Shown piece by piece: positions 1 through 7,978 of a stretch of DNA of 25,886 nucleotides. The stretch spans positions 1-25,886 of the forward strand of contig CAKQWG010000024.1 of the NCBI GenBank assembly GCA_934278005.1, read 5' to 3'. The position numbers were made by a program, and so were the translations under genes. How positions within the stretch are numbered: position 1 is the first letter of the stretch; each line of letters begins with the position of its first letter. The DNA comes from an uncultured Pirellulaceae bacterium. GTDB lineage: Bacteria > Planctomycetota > Planctomycetia > Pirellulales > Pirellulaceae. The notes beneath the pieces were generated by a model, which ran no database searches, was not told where the DNA came from, and saw nothing but the letters and a program-made list of their open reading frames with translations.

Positions 1-810
1 GAGCAATCGCTGGCCTATATTCTACAGCACCGATTATGGCAACCAACCGTCGCCATTGTCCTGGGTAGCGGTTTGGGCGAGTTGGCGAAGCGGGTAACGC
101 ACGCGTCCAGACTGCCCTACACCGCGATACCTCACTTCTGTCCGACTCACGCCAATGGTCATCGCGGCGAATTGGTGATGGGCTATCTGGGCGGAGTGCC
201 GGTGGCCATACTGCAGGGTCGAGCGCACCGTTACGAGGGCATTGCGCACTGTCAGGCAAGCTACCCGGTCGAGTGCATGCAAGCGCTCGGCGCCAGCTTG
301 CTCGTTACTACGAACGCGGCCGGGGGACTCAACGAGCGTTACCGGGCTGGGGATTTGATGGTGATCGATAGCCACATCGATTTTCTATGGGCGCGAGGCG
401 TGTGGGAAAGTGATCCGGCTGAGCGAGCGCTGCGTTCGACGCGCGTGCCGCCCTATGACAGTGTCCTCCGCGAGCGGGTCAAGCATCTGGCTTGCCTGCA
501 GCAGACGACCCTGCATCAGGGTTGCTACCTGGCGACCTTAGGACCGACCTACGAGACGCGCAGCGAGTATCGCATGTTTCGCTGGATGGGAGCTGACGCC
601 GTTGGCATGAGCACTCTCCCTGAAGTCTTGGCCGCTCAGCGGTTGGCCATGCGCACACTGGCTCTAAGCGTCATCTCCAACGTGGCGTCGACCGATACGC
701 CGCAAGCCACTTCGCATGCTGAGGTTGTAGCCGCGTGTCACGCGGCTGGGCCCCGACTGATGCATATCATCGAAGCGCTGCTGCAGGAGTTGTCCGGACA
801 ACCGGACTAA
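1..810 (+). CDS. Purine nucleoside phosphorylase, class II trimeric type (5' end cut by window)
   Basis: Cleaves purine nucleosides with phosphate to a free base and (deoxy)ribose-1-phosphate, in cytoplasmic purine salvage. The frame is open from base 1, so the gene starts outside the window. Any start near base 73 would remove the phosphate-binding loop GSGLG, seen at residues 22-26 counted from base 1. Other family signatures are HRYEG (76-80), TNAAGGLN (104-111), GPTYETRSEYRMF and GMSTLPEV, followed by VISNVAS, which holds the base-binding Asn. About 270 residues are present. The family is usually around 270-290, so only a few N-terminal residues are missing. The Asn in the ISN motif is typical of guanosine/inosine-preferring PNP, but MTA phosphorylase-like specificity cannot be fully excluded. 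It ends at TAA 808-810 with no evident terminator. Confidence 0.93.
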   Translation, partial: EQSLAYILQHRLWQPTVAIVLGSGLGELAKRVTHASRLPYTAIPHFCPTHANGHRGELVMGYLGGVPVAILQGRAHRYEGIAHCQASYPVECMQALGASLLVTTNAAGGLNERYRAGDLMVIDSHIDFLWARGVWESDPAERALRSTRVPPYDSVLRERVKHLACLQQTTLHQGCYLATLGPTYETRSEYRMFRWMGADAVGMSTLPEVLAAQRLAMRTLALSVISNVASTDTPQATSHAEVVAACHAAGPRLMHIIEALLQELSGQPD

Positions 811-949
811 GTCAAGCTTTCACAAACTAAGCTGTCGCCCGCATGGAATTAGTTTGAATTGCTGCGAGTTAATTGATAGGGTGAACCGGTGGCAGCGAGC
901 GCCAGGCTCAGCAGTCCCCTGTCAATTCAACTTATCAAAGGAGTAGCAG
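811..949 (+). promoter_or_regulatory. Leader upstream of CBS-domain gene with paired inverted repeats near the ribosome binding site
   Basis: This 139-base gap ends in a strong Shine-Dalgarno AAAGGAG (937-943), six bases before the ATG at 950. Two inverted pairs are visible: TTGAATTG (854-861) with CAATTCAA (923-930), and TTGATA (873-878) with TATCAA (933-938). The second pair ends inside the start of the Shine-Dalgarno. They interleave rather than nest, so they are either alternative or pseudoknot-like pairings. A regulatory role is inference; short AT-rich repeats can arise by chance. Confidence 0.25.
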
Positions 950-1435
950 ATGACCTGCTCAACAATTCTCGCGCGTGACATTATGACGCGAAATCTGGTG
1001 ACGCTTTCACCGAATCAAGACGTTTTTTCCGCCATTGATATTTTGCTGCGGAAGCGCATTTCAGGGGCGCCTGTGGTCGATTCCTGGGGCAAATACCAGG
1101 GAGTTTTTTCCGAGAGCTCGTGCATGCGGGTAATTGTCAACGCGGCTTACGACGGTCTACCCGATGCGGGCCTGATGACGTTTGTCGATGCCGATGCCGC
1201 CACAGTGGACCCAGACACTCAAATGCTAACGATCGTGCAGACGTTCTTGGATCAAGCTACGCGACGATTGCCAGTCTTGGAGGAGGGGCGGTTGGTAGGC
1301 CAAGTCAGCCGCCGCGATGTGATGCGCAAAGTAATGCAGCTGGGCCGTACCAAGCGCTGTGGCCAAGCTGAGTTGCTTTACTTGTCTGCCCTAGCTGAGG
1401 GGAACCTGCAGACGGTGGCCATGCGCATTCGGTAA
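950..1435 (+). CDS. Protein with two CBS domains
   Basis: A 161-residue cytoplasmic protein made of a CBS pair (Bateman module). CBS1 spans about residues 9-65 (DIMTRNLVTLSPNQDVFSAI, then ISGAPVVD). CBS2 spans about 75-130 (RRLPVLEEGRLVGQVSRRDV). Such modules bind adenosyl ligands such as AMP, ATP or SAM and act as energy or redox sensors. No catalytic domain is attached, so the target is unknown. The start is well supported by AAAGGAG six bases upstream. It is convergent with the kinase gene ending at 1469, with 33 bases between and no clear terminator. The short tail after CBS2 (KRCGQAELLYL onward) has no recognised domain. Confidence 0.9.
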   Translation: MTCSTILARDIMTRNLVTLSPNQDVFSAIDILLRKRISGAPVVDSWGKYQGVFSESSCMRVIVNAAYDGLPDAGLMTFVDADAATVDPDTQMLTIVQTFLDQATRRLPVLEEGRLVGQVSRRDVMRKVMQLGRTKRCGQAELLYLSALAEGNLQTVAMRIR

Positions 1436-1468
1436 CGTTGTTCGTTTACTGTTCAGGCAGCAAAAGGT

Positions 1469-4400
1469 TCAGTTCACGACGGCGCTAGCTAGGCTGTTCA
1501 GTGGTAAGTCGCCCGGTGGGAGGCCGCCCGGTGGTATGCTGCCCGGTGATGGGCCAGCAGCACCCGACGCTGACAGCTCGACAGCTTCAGAAGTTGCTCC
1601 GGAATGTACTGGAGTGGAGACTTCAAGCAATCGCGTAGCGGGATACCATTCCACATCCACGCGAGTCCGCAGTCGCTCGGCAAGTTGTAGAGTCTGTCGG
1701 CACGGCCGCCAAAGTGCGTTGACCAGTTGCGGCAGTTGGATGTCGATAGCCTCGCTTACTACAAACGATTCGAGGCTGCGTCGGGCCACGATGACGGTGG
1801 TTGTGCTATCGAGTTGTTCGCATTTGAGTGCTTGCAGGGCTAACTGCTCCTGTTCTGCTGGGGTAATGACGCAGCGGTAGAGCTGGCGGCCACCCTGCAC
1901 GATGGATGAAGTAAAATTGCTAATTTGTTGGAACGACAACCGGTTTTTCTCGCCATGCGTCGTTCCGTTAAGCTCCTCGGGTGAGATGCCCATTTCAGAT
2001 GCCAAGCGAGAAGTCAGGGTCGCAGAGAGGGATAGCATGTACTTTAAATCGAACGATGCTTCGGTGGACTCTACATCGCCGACTTCGCTCGGAAGCAAGA
2101 CCTTTTCCATGCCTACTTGCTGGGCTGCCATGCGATAGATCGTCGTTTCAAGCACCGCGCGAACGCGATTAGCTAGCAGCAGAGTTTTGGGAGGCAAGCC
2201 TGACAGATTGCGTTCGCAAATAGGCTCTTCGAGAGCTTTCTCTGCCGCAATCGATGCGCACCACCCATGAATCTTGTTGGCCAGCAAACGTCCGTCGCGC
2301 TGGAAGTCTTGCAGCATGCTCAGGCACTGCTGACTAAATCGTTTGAGGTACTCGCACACGCCTGTGGATAAGTCTTCCGAGCGGCCGGCCAGCAAACGTC
2401 GGCGGCATAGTTCCGAGGACAAGCGAACAGCGTTTTGTTCGTAGAAAGTCATCATGGCTTCGATAGCTTGGAGTTGAATCTGCGCGATCTGATGCCAGGT
2501 GTAGGCTCGCAACTTGATAATTCTGGCGATGGCGTTCTTCCATGTCGTGCCGTCCTCTGCCAATTGGGCGGAGACTACATCCGCTTGCATAGCCAAGCGG
2601 CGCGTCCAGCGGCTATACCCGGCCGGCGGTGCCAGCACGTCTGAGTCTGGTGCTGCGGAAGAGCCGCCGATATGAACTCCTAGCTCAGCCAACAGTCGCT
2701 TAGTGAAATCATTGCAGGCCTGTGCCGTGAGGGAAGATTCGCCACTGTCCGCCGAATCGTCGTGGAGGCTGCACTGCGCAGTTACTTTCGGGTTGGCGCT
2801 ACGACTCGATGGCCCGACGAAGTTCTCATAAGTTTGTGTCAACGTCTGCTCACAGCACCAGCGTGCGAGGCGCGATTCGGTCAGATGCGGAGAGATGCGC
2901 AGTGGCGAGCTGACCGCGGATTGCAGCCATCCGCAGCTTGAGCTGGATTGTTGCACTGCGTCCAGCCGCACATCGGCCAGGGCGGCACCCAGAGCCGACT
3001 GAGCGTCCAACCACGCGACAGTCGCCATGCTTTTGCAAGCCTCCTGTGCGTCGGCTGTCTGCCCGTGCAGGCCACCTTCGACCAAGGTCACCCAATCGAG
3101 CGGCTTGTTCGATGCAGCTGAGTGCAAGGTGTCGCCAAAGTGCAACGGTGCGACCTCATGGTCGCCGTCCATCAAAAACGTCAACTCGGACAGCGTTGAG
3201 ATAGCCGCCGCGGAATAAAGATTGGCGTTGGCGTTGCTAGCCGTCGTGGCCGCAGACACAATGCCGCACAAGCGGTAATGGTTGAATCCGTGGGCTGCTA
3301 AGATGCGGCGTACCATGAAACCCACTTCAGCCAGCAGCGCACTGCCGGTACCACCGTGTAGCGATGCCAGCAAATAGATGCGCAGCGGTTCCTGGCAATC
3401 AGCGTCTTGTTCGTGTTGACGAATCAACTCGTCGAGATCTTTGCTCAGACGGTTGCGCAGCGCGGCGTATTTATGTAACAGCGCTAAAATTGCTAGCGGC
3501 CGAACGCCTTCGGTCTTGAGCGAACGTGGAATGTTGTACAGCCAGCGACGTGACAGGGGGCAAAACAGTTCCGGCTCGGCATGGCGATATTCAGTCGGAT
3601 GGAAGATCGGCAGTTCGAAGGCATACCGAGCGGGAACTCGGCTCTCGCAGTCTTCGCAGGTCAGGCTGTCGAGGGCAGTGCCATCGGTATCGATCACAGC
3701 CCAGCCGTGGTCGTCTACCGCAAGTCGGTTGTCGCAATCCTGTTCGGCCAGTTGTCGCACGTGCTGCAGCGCGAGGCCTCCTATTCCGCCCAGCCCGATG
3801 AACATCGCACGAGAGTTATTCCAGTGCATGGCCAAACCGCGCGTGTCGATGGCGGGTTGTAGGGTTTGGCGGTCGTGCAAGGGGCAGGCAATGAGTGTCT
3901 GATGATCTTCGAGGTCGGTCGACTGTAGGTCGCTGCTCTCATCGCTACTGCTGCTACGAAACTGCGAGACGGGCAGTACGGCTCCGCGCGTTTTCATCAA
4001 ATGTTCAACAAACTGTCGACAAGTACCGTAGCGGTCGAGCGGATTTTTCGCAAGCGCGCGTGCTAAGATGGCGCGATCTGCTGGCGGCAGTGCGTCTAGC
4101 TCGGGTTGTTGCGTCAAATGTTGACGCGCCAGCTCTCCCATCGATTTGCCCTTGAAGGGCAGCTGTCCGGCCAGCATCTCCATGTAGACGATGCCCAGCG
4201 AGTACTGGTCGCTGCGGTAATCGGGGCGTCCGTCGAAGATCTCCGGCGCTGAATAGGTCGGGGTTAGTCCGCTGACCAGCGATTGGTTCTGATCGTGCAA
4301 GTCCTTAATCAGTCCGAAGTCAGCGACTTTGATGCGATCGGCAATGATCAACAGGTTACCCGGTTTGACGTCCAAGTGCTGTAGGGCATGCTTCTGCGAC

Positions 4401-4795
4401 AGAAAGTCCAAGGCGTCTGCCGCGTCGCGCATGAAGTCCAGTAGTTGAGCCCGTTCGATTCCCGGCGCGCCTTTGTGGCGGCACTGCTCGTAGCGGTCCA
4501 GCAAGCTACTCTCGGCCAACTCGGTAACGATAATGACCTGACTGTCGACGATCTCGATCCGCTCGATCGATAGTAGGAACGGATGGTAGACTTGGCGGAT
4601 GCGCTGCAAGCTGCGCAGTTCGCTAGTGGCATGCGACTGGTCGACATTTCCATAGATCAGCTTGATAGCCTTTTGTAGCCCACCTGGAGCGTCTGCCAAC
4701 CAGACTTCACCGTAACCTCCAGCACCCAGTCGCTTGCGCAGAATGTAACCCGGAATCGGTTCGAACCCGCTCTTGGTTGACGGACGTGTGGACAT
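1469..4795 (-). CDS. Ser/Thr protein kinase fused to a tubulin/FtsZ-like domain
   Basis: The 1108-residue protein starts with a Hanks-type kinase domain: glycine loop LGAGGYGEV (23-31), Lys45, catalytic loop HLDVKPGN (140-147), DFG (159-161) and APE (183-185), ending near 270. All catalytic residues are present. After a Ser/Asp-rich linker (280-300) comes a Rossmann-like GLGGIGG (334-340) and the tubulin signature GGTGSA (481-486), as in FtsZ and the Tubulin_2 family. The long remainder (about 500-1060) is mostly helical in character and unassigned. A Pro-Gly tail closes it. I chose the ATG at 4795 because the 69 residues upstream overlap the AAA+ gene and look unlike protein, while MSTRPSTKSG leads directly into the kinase fold. 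The gene lies 40 bases after the AAA+ gene, probably in one transcript. Polymerisation, GTP binding and substrates are unproven. Confidence 0.9.
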   Translation of the reverse strand: MSTRPSTKSGFEPIPGYILRKRLGAGGYGEVWLADAPGGLQKAIKLIYGNVDQSHATSELRSLQRIRQVYHPFLLSIERIEIVDSQVIIVTELAESSLLDRYEQCRHKGAPGIERAQLLDFMRDAADALDFLSQKHALQHLDVKPGNLLIIADRIKVADFGLIKDLHDQNQSLVSGLTPTYSAPEIFDGRPDYRSDQYSLGIVYMEMLAGQLPFKGKSMGELARQHLTQQPELDALPPADRAILARALAKNPLDRYGTCRQFVEHLMKTRGAVLPVSQFRSSSSDESSDLQSTDLEDHQTLIACPLHDRQTLQPAIDTRGLAMHWNNSRAMFIGLGGIGGLALQHVRQLAEQDCDNRLAVDDHGWAVIDTDGTALDSLTCEDCESRVPARYAFELPIFHPTEYRHAEPELFCPLSRRWLYNIPRSLKTEGVRPLAILALLHKYAALRNRLSKDLDELIRQHEQDADCQEPLRIYLLASLHGGTGSALLAEVGFMVRRILAAHGFNHYRLCGIVSAATTASNANANLYSAAAISTLSELTFLMDGDHEVAPLHFGDTLHSAASNKPLDWVTLVEGGLHGQTADAQEACKSMATVAWLDAQSALGAALADVRLDAVQQSSSSCGWLQSAVSSPLRISPHLTESRLARWCCEQTLTQTYENFVGPSSRSANPKVTAQCSLHDDSADSGESSLTAQACNDFTKRLLAELGVHIGGSSAAPDSDVLAPPAGYSRWTRRLAMQADVVSAQLAEDGTTWKNAIARIIKLRAYTWHQIAQIQLQAIEAMMTFYEQNAVRLSSELCRRRLLAGRSEDLSTGVCEYLKRFSQQCLSMLQDFQRDGRLLANKIHGWCASIAAEKALEEPICERNLSGLPPKTLLLANRVRAVLETTIYRMAAQQVGMEKVLLPSEVGDVESTEASFDLKYMLSLSATLTSRLASEMGISPEELNGTTHGEKNRLSFQQISNFTSSIVQGGRQLYRCVITPAEQEQLALQALKCEQLDSTTTVIVARRSLESFVVSEAIDIQLPQLVNALWRPCRQTLQLAERLRTRVDVEWYPATRLLEVSTPVHSGATSEAVELSASGAAGPSPGSIPPGGLPPGDLPLNSLASAVVN
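1511..1548 (-). repeat. Three 15-base-period direct repeats encoding a Pro-Gly tail
   Basis: GCCCGGTG occurs at 1511-1518, 1526-1533 and 1541-1548, exactly 15 bases apart. Read on the minus strand, the units encode consecutive pentapeptides (SIPPG, GLPPG, DLPLN) near the C-terminus of the kinase. The 15-base period keeps the reading frame, so copy number could vary without breaking the protein. Confidence 0.7.
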
Positions 4796-4835
4796 TGCAA
4801 AACGTTGCCTATGTGGGAGGGGAGCCAAGCTTGAG

Positions 4836-6431
4836 TTAGCGTGCTGGTAGAGCCTGGGTACGGTCGATGTTGACCGACGGCTGCGGAGTAATGCTAAGGG
4901 GGACAGGCTGCCGCATTTGACCGGCGGCTGTCCCGGCCGGAGCTCGCCCAGGGGCAGCTTCCGCGGTCTGAGGGCGCACTTCGTTGACTGACCGCAGGCC
5001 ATGGGCGGGTGATCCTGCTGGTGCGCTGGCTTGCCGCAAACCTGCTGGCGGCACCGTCGCGTGCGGCCCGGCTCGGCCCGTCAGTGAACCAAGGTTTCCA
5101 AAGTAGTTGCGGCAAGCGTGCTGTAGATAGTCAATGCGCAAATCTAGTGGCTCACCGCGGTAGGTGCAGTAGGCCCGGACTTGCTTTAGCAAATCGCGCG
5201 GATAGCAGCGTCGCAGCGGGCGATTTCCGCCATGGAAGACTACGTCCAGCAATTGTTTGATCACTTCCGGACGCCACGGAAAGCCCATCGCCAAGCAAGC
5301 TTTCTCAAACAGAGCCACGAACTCTGCCACACCTGGATCACGGATTTCAATTTTAAACGGGACGCGGCGGAGAAAGGCTTCATCCACCAAGTCGTATGGC
5401 TGCAAGTTGGTCGAGAACAGCACAATCTGTTCGAAGGGGACACCGATTTTTTTACCAGTCGGCAGCGTTAGAAAGTCAACCTTGCTCTCCAGCGGAACGA
5501 TCCAGCGATTGAGCAGCTCAGCTGGAGCCACCCGTTGGCGGCCGAAGTCGTCGATCAGCAAACTGCCGCAGTTGCTTTTAAGCTGGATCGGCGCTTCGCA
5601 TGTGTTTGTTCGCGGGTCGTGCCGAATCTCCAGATTGTCGAGCGTTAGCTCGCCTCCCACGATAACCGTTGGACGCTCCACACGCACCCAGCGCCGATCG
5701 TAGTTCTCCAAATTCACCAGGCCATCACCAGTGCCAACTTCTCTGCGCTTGTGATACGCCGCGTCAAAGAGCTTGATGATTATTCCATCATCGATGATTG
5801 CGTAGGGAATCCAGATGCTTTCACCGCGCAGCATGGTTAAACACTTGGCGAGTGTCGTCTTGCCATTGCCGGGAGGTCCATACAGAAAGATGCCTCCATT
5901 GCTGTTGACGGCGGGCCCCAGGAAGTCGAGCCAGCTCGGCTCGTAGGAAATATCGGACAAAGCATCCATCAGTTGAGCGCGCTCAACGGGTGAATACTGA
6001 TTGGCCTGCGCGTCGACCGACAGCAGGTATTCATTGAGCGGCACGGGGGCCTGGCCCGTATAAGTAAACGACTGTTGGTAGTGCAGCGCGCGACGCTGTC
6101 CATTTTCGGTCAGCGCGTAGTAGTAGTCGTTCAGTGGAGCGGAGCGGGCATGCGCGACCAATTGCCGAGTTCGCAAGCCGCCGAGTTGTTGGTCGACGAT
6201 GCCAAATGGCAAGCCGACCGATTCGGCCAGTTTACGACCGCTGATCGTACCGATAGCCATGAGTGTCTGGCACAGCAGCGATTCAAGTAGCGATTCACTT
6301 ATTCCCGCATCCTCTAAGCAAGTTGGCTCGGCCGGCCAATAATGATCGTCGTGAAGGATGCTGGGCAGTTCATGCCGAGAAATCGACGTGGTGTCAGGCG
6401 CGACCTGACTGTTTCGATTATTGGACATCAT
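4836..6431 (-). CDS. AAA+ family ATPase, partner of the tubulin-like kinase
   Basis: A 531-residue cytoplasmic ATPase. Residues 35-125 look like a winged-helix region (LLCQTLMAIGTISGRKLAES, then a TENG turn). The ATPase core follows: Walker A GPPGNGKTT (185-193), Walker B LLIDDFG (291-297), sensor-1-like FSTN (339-342) and a possible arginine finger at R355/R356 (EAFLRRVPF). The lid region holds GGNRPLRRCYPRDLLKQ (401-417). Residues from about 455 are Pro/Ala-rich and probably disordered. The Walker B reads DD rather than the usual DE, so hydrolysis may be slow or the next acidic residue differs. It starts with tandem ATGs (6431 and 6428). It is upstream of and collinear with the kinase gene, and divergent from the FHA-EAL gene. 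The substrate is unknown; remodelling of the partner is inference. Confidence 0.88.
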   Translation of the reverse strand: MMSNNRNSQVAPDTTSISRHELPSILHDDHYWPAEPTCLEDAGISESLLESLLCQTLMAIGTISGRKLAESVGLPFGIVDQQLGGLRTRQLVAHARSAPLNDYYYALTENGQRRALHYQQSFTYTGQAPVPLNEYLLSVDAQANQYSPVERAQLMDALSDISYEPSWLDFLGPAVNSNGGIFLYGPPGNGKTTLAKCLTMLRGESIWIPYAIIDDGIIIKLFDAAYHKRREVGTGDGLVNLENYDRRWVRVERPTVIVGGELTLDNLEIRHDPRTNTCEAPIQLKSNCGSLLIDDFGRQRVAPAELLNRWIVPLESKVDFLTLPTGKKIGVPFEQIVLFSTNLQPYDLVDEAFLRRVPFKIEIRDPGVAEFVALFEKACLAMGFPWRPEVIKQLLDVVFHGGNRPLRRCYPRDLLKQVRAYCTYRGEPLDLRIDYLQHACRNYFGNLGSLTGRAGPHATVPPAGLRQASAPAGSPAHGLRSVNEVRPQTAEAAPGRAPAGTAAGQMRQPVPLSITPQPSVNIDRTQALPAR

Positions 6432-6820
6432 GTATTACAGTTTTGGTTTGAGCGCACTATCGCTGCATTCGACTCTTTTTCTGTCGAAGTATACGACACG
6501 TTAGGAGGCTTGCGAAACGGCTTTCGCTTAGGCAAACTAATCCGCGCGACTATCGCACAAATGCGATCAGCTGTAAGGATCAAGTGGTTTATGATGACGA
6601 GAGGGTTTGCAGGGATGGAGGCAGGCGTGGTGGCCAAGCGATGCGCAATCCTTGGGACAGTTTTGAGACTGGCAACACGCAGGCGGGCAGTTTTGCCGAA
6701 CACTTGGCGAAACTAATAATTAATCTAATGCAGCTCGCAAACTGTGACCTACGATTTAAAGTGATTTCTCTCGCTGAGAGCGATCTGCGGACACAGGTAT
6801 TTTTGGGACGCGTCGTTTCC
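6432..6820. other. Divergent intergenic region between the AAA+ and FHA-EAL genes, with a small hairpin
   Basis: The region holds no convincing gene. It contains a perfect 6-base-pair hairpin, GCGAAA (6512-6517) and TTTCGC (6522-6527) with loop CGGC, not followed by a T-run, so it is a poor terminator but a possible operator or 5' RNA element. A palindromic GTATAC lies near 6490. AT-rich DNA around 6710-6730 (AACTAATAATTAATCTAATG) is a likely place for the FHA-EAL promoter, but I cannot assign -35/-10 boxes. The plus-strand frame stays open from 6584, yet this stretch translates to low-complexity sequence without family likeness. Confidence 0.4.
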
Positions 6821-7963
6821 ATGGACTCTGCAACTCTTTCAACCTCCGTTAGCCAACTGCTGGGCGCGCGATCTATTGCGCACGATGGAATGGAGACATC
6901 CTGGACGCTTGTGCGTGGTACAGGGAAGTCGATTGAGCATGACGAGCAGTCGGTTTTGGTCAATCCGTTCCCATTCAGTGTGGGGCGTCGCCCGGGCTGC
7001 TCGATGCAACTGAATTTTAAGACGATCTCCGGCACGCATGCAGAACTAACGGTGGAGCACAATCAGTTGTGGGTTACCGATCTGGGCAGCACCAATGGGA
7101 CCTATGTCAATGGTTGCCGCATCGTCTCTCCGACACCACTGCGAGAGGAGGACCTTTTGCAGTTTGCGGATCTAGCATTTCGGGTAAAAATCGAGCGCCG
7201 CTCGCCAACTTGCCAAACCATGCAGGAAGACATGCACGACCGAGCGCTGGCTCTAGTGCAGTTTGATCGTCTGATGGAGAATCGCTTGGTAACGCCCTAT
7301 TTTCAGCCGATCGTCGATATGAAAACGGGGAAGTTTCGCGGCTACGAAGTCCTAGCGCGGAGCCGGCTGTTTGGGCTGGAATCATGCGCCGCAATGTTTG
7401 ATGCTGCAGCGCGACTGAACATGGAAGTGGAGCTCAGTCGCATGCTGCGCTGGGAAGGCATTCGTGAGGGGTTGAGCCTGCCCAATAATTCGCTGCTATT
7501 TGTCAACACGCATCCCCTGGAGATTCGCCACGAGGGCCTAGTCGATTCGATGGCGACCATTCGCCAGCTCTCCGCGGACGTGCCAATCATTTTGGAAGTG
7601 CATGAAGCGGCGATCACCGACCCGCGGGAGATGCGCGAGCTGCGGGCGCAGCTCAAGCAGCTCAACATTGGTATTGCTTACGATGACTTTGGTGCCGGGC
7701 AGACACGGCTGACGGAACTTGTCGAAGCCCCTCCGGACTATTTGAAGTTCGACATTTCGCTGATTCGTGGCATCGATCAGGCTCCGCCGGAGCGGCAGAA
7801 GATGTTGGCTTCTCTCGTGCGGATGGTGATCGAACTGGGGGTCAATCCGTTGGCAGAAGGGGTCGAGACGGCCGCGGAAGCCGACGCCTGTCGCGATCTT
7901 GGTTTCTTCACTGCTCAAGGCTTTCATTACGGCCGACCGGCGCCCGTGCGGCAATTTCAGTAA
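6821..7963 (+). CDS. FHA-EAL protein: phosphothreonine-binding c-di-GMP phosphodiesterase
   Basis: A 380-residue cytoplasmic protein. The FHA domain (about 27-125) shows the usual marks GRR (55-57), SGTH (70-73) and STNGTYVNG (90-98), which bind phosphothreonine. The EAL domain (about 145-375) carries YEVLAR in place of the usual EAL-leading motif (E176), N229 in FVNTH, E259 in LEVHE, DDFGAG (288-293), K309 in LKFD and E347 in AEGVET. The metal and base residues are therefore present and it is probably an active c-di-GMP phosphodiesterase. The start is uncertain: ATG 6821 is preferred, ATG 6890 (METSWTLV) would sit closer to the FHA fold, and the frame is open back to 6584. It is divergent from a Ser/Thr kinase operon, a plausible source of the phosphothreonine it reads (inference). 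Confidence 0.88.
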   Translation: MDSATLSTSVSQLLGARSIAHDGMETSWTLVRGTGKSIEHDEQSVLVNPFPFSVGRRPGCSMQLNFKTISGTHAELTVEHNQLWVTDLGSTNGTYVNGCRIVSPTPLREEDLLQFADLAFRVKIERRSPTCQTMQEDMHDRALALVQFDRLMENRLVTPYFQPIVDMKTGKFRGYEVLARSRLFGLESCAAMFDAAARLNMEVELSRMLRWEGIREGLSLPNNSLLFVNTHPLEIRHEGLVDSMATIRQLSADVPIILEVHEAAITDPREMRELRAQLKQLNIGIAYDDFGAGQTRLTELVEAPPDYLKFDISLIRGIDQAPPERQKMLASLVRMVIELGVNPLAEGVETAAEADACRDLGFFTAQGFHYGRPAPVRQFQ

Positions 7964-7978
7964 AACGAGTATTAATAC

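Noticed and set aside
3441..3902. 153-residue open frame on the plus strand inside the kinase gene
   Set aside because: Antisense shadow, Ser/Arg-rich, no family likeness.
4796..5002. N-terminal extension of the kinase to an upstream start at 5002
   Set aside because: It overlaps the AAA+ gene in another frame, translates to Arg/Pro/Leu-rich sequence, and the ATG at 4795 leads directly into the kinase fold.
6584..6820. Longer N-terminus of the FHA-EAL protein
   Set aside because: The frame is open, but residues are low-complexity with no domain; the FHA domain begins well after 6821. I kept 6821 and noted 6890 as an option.
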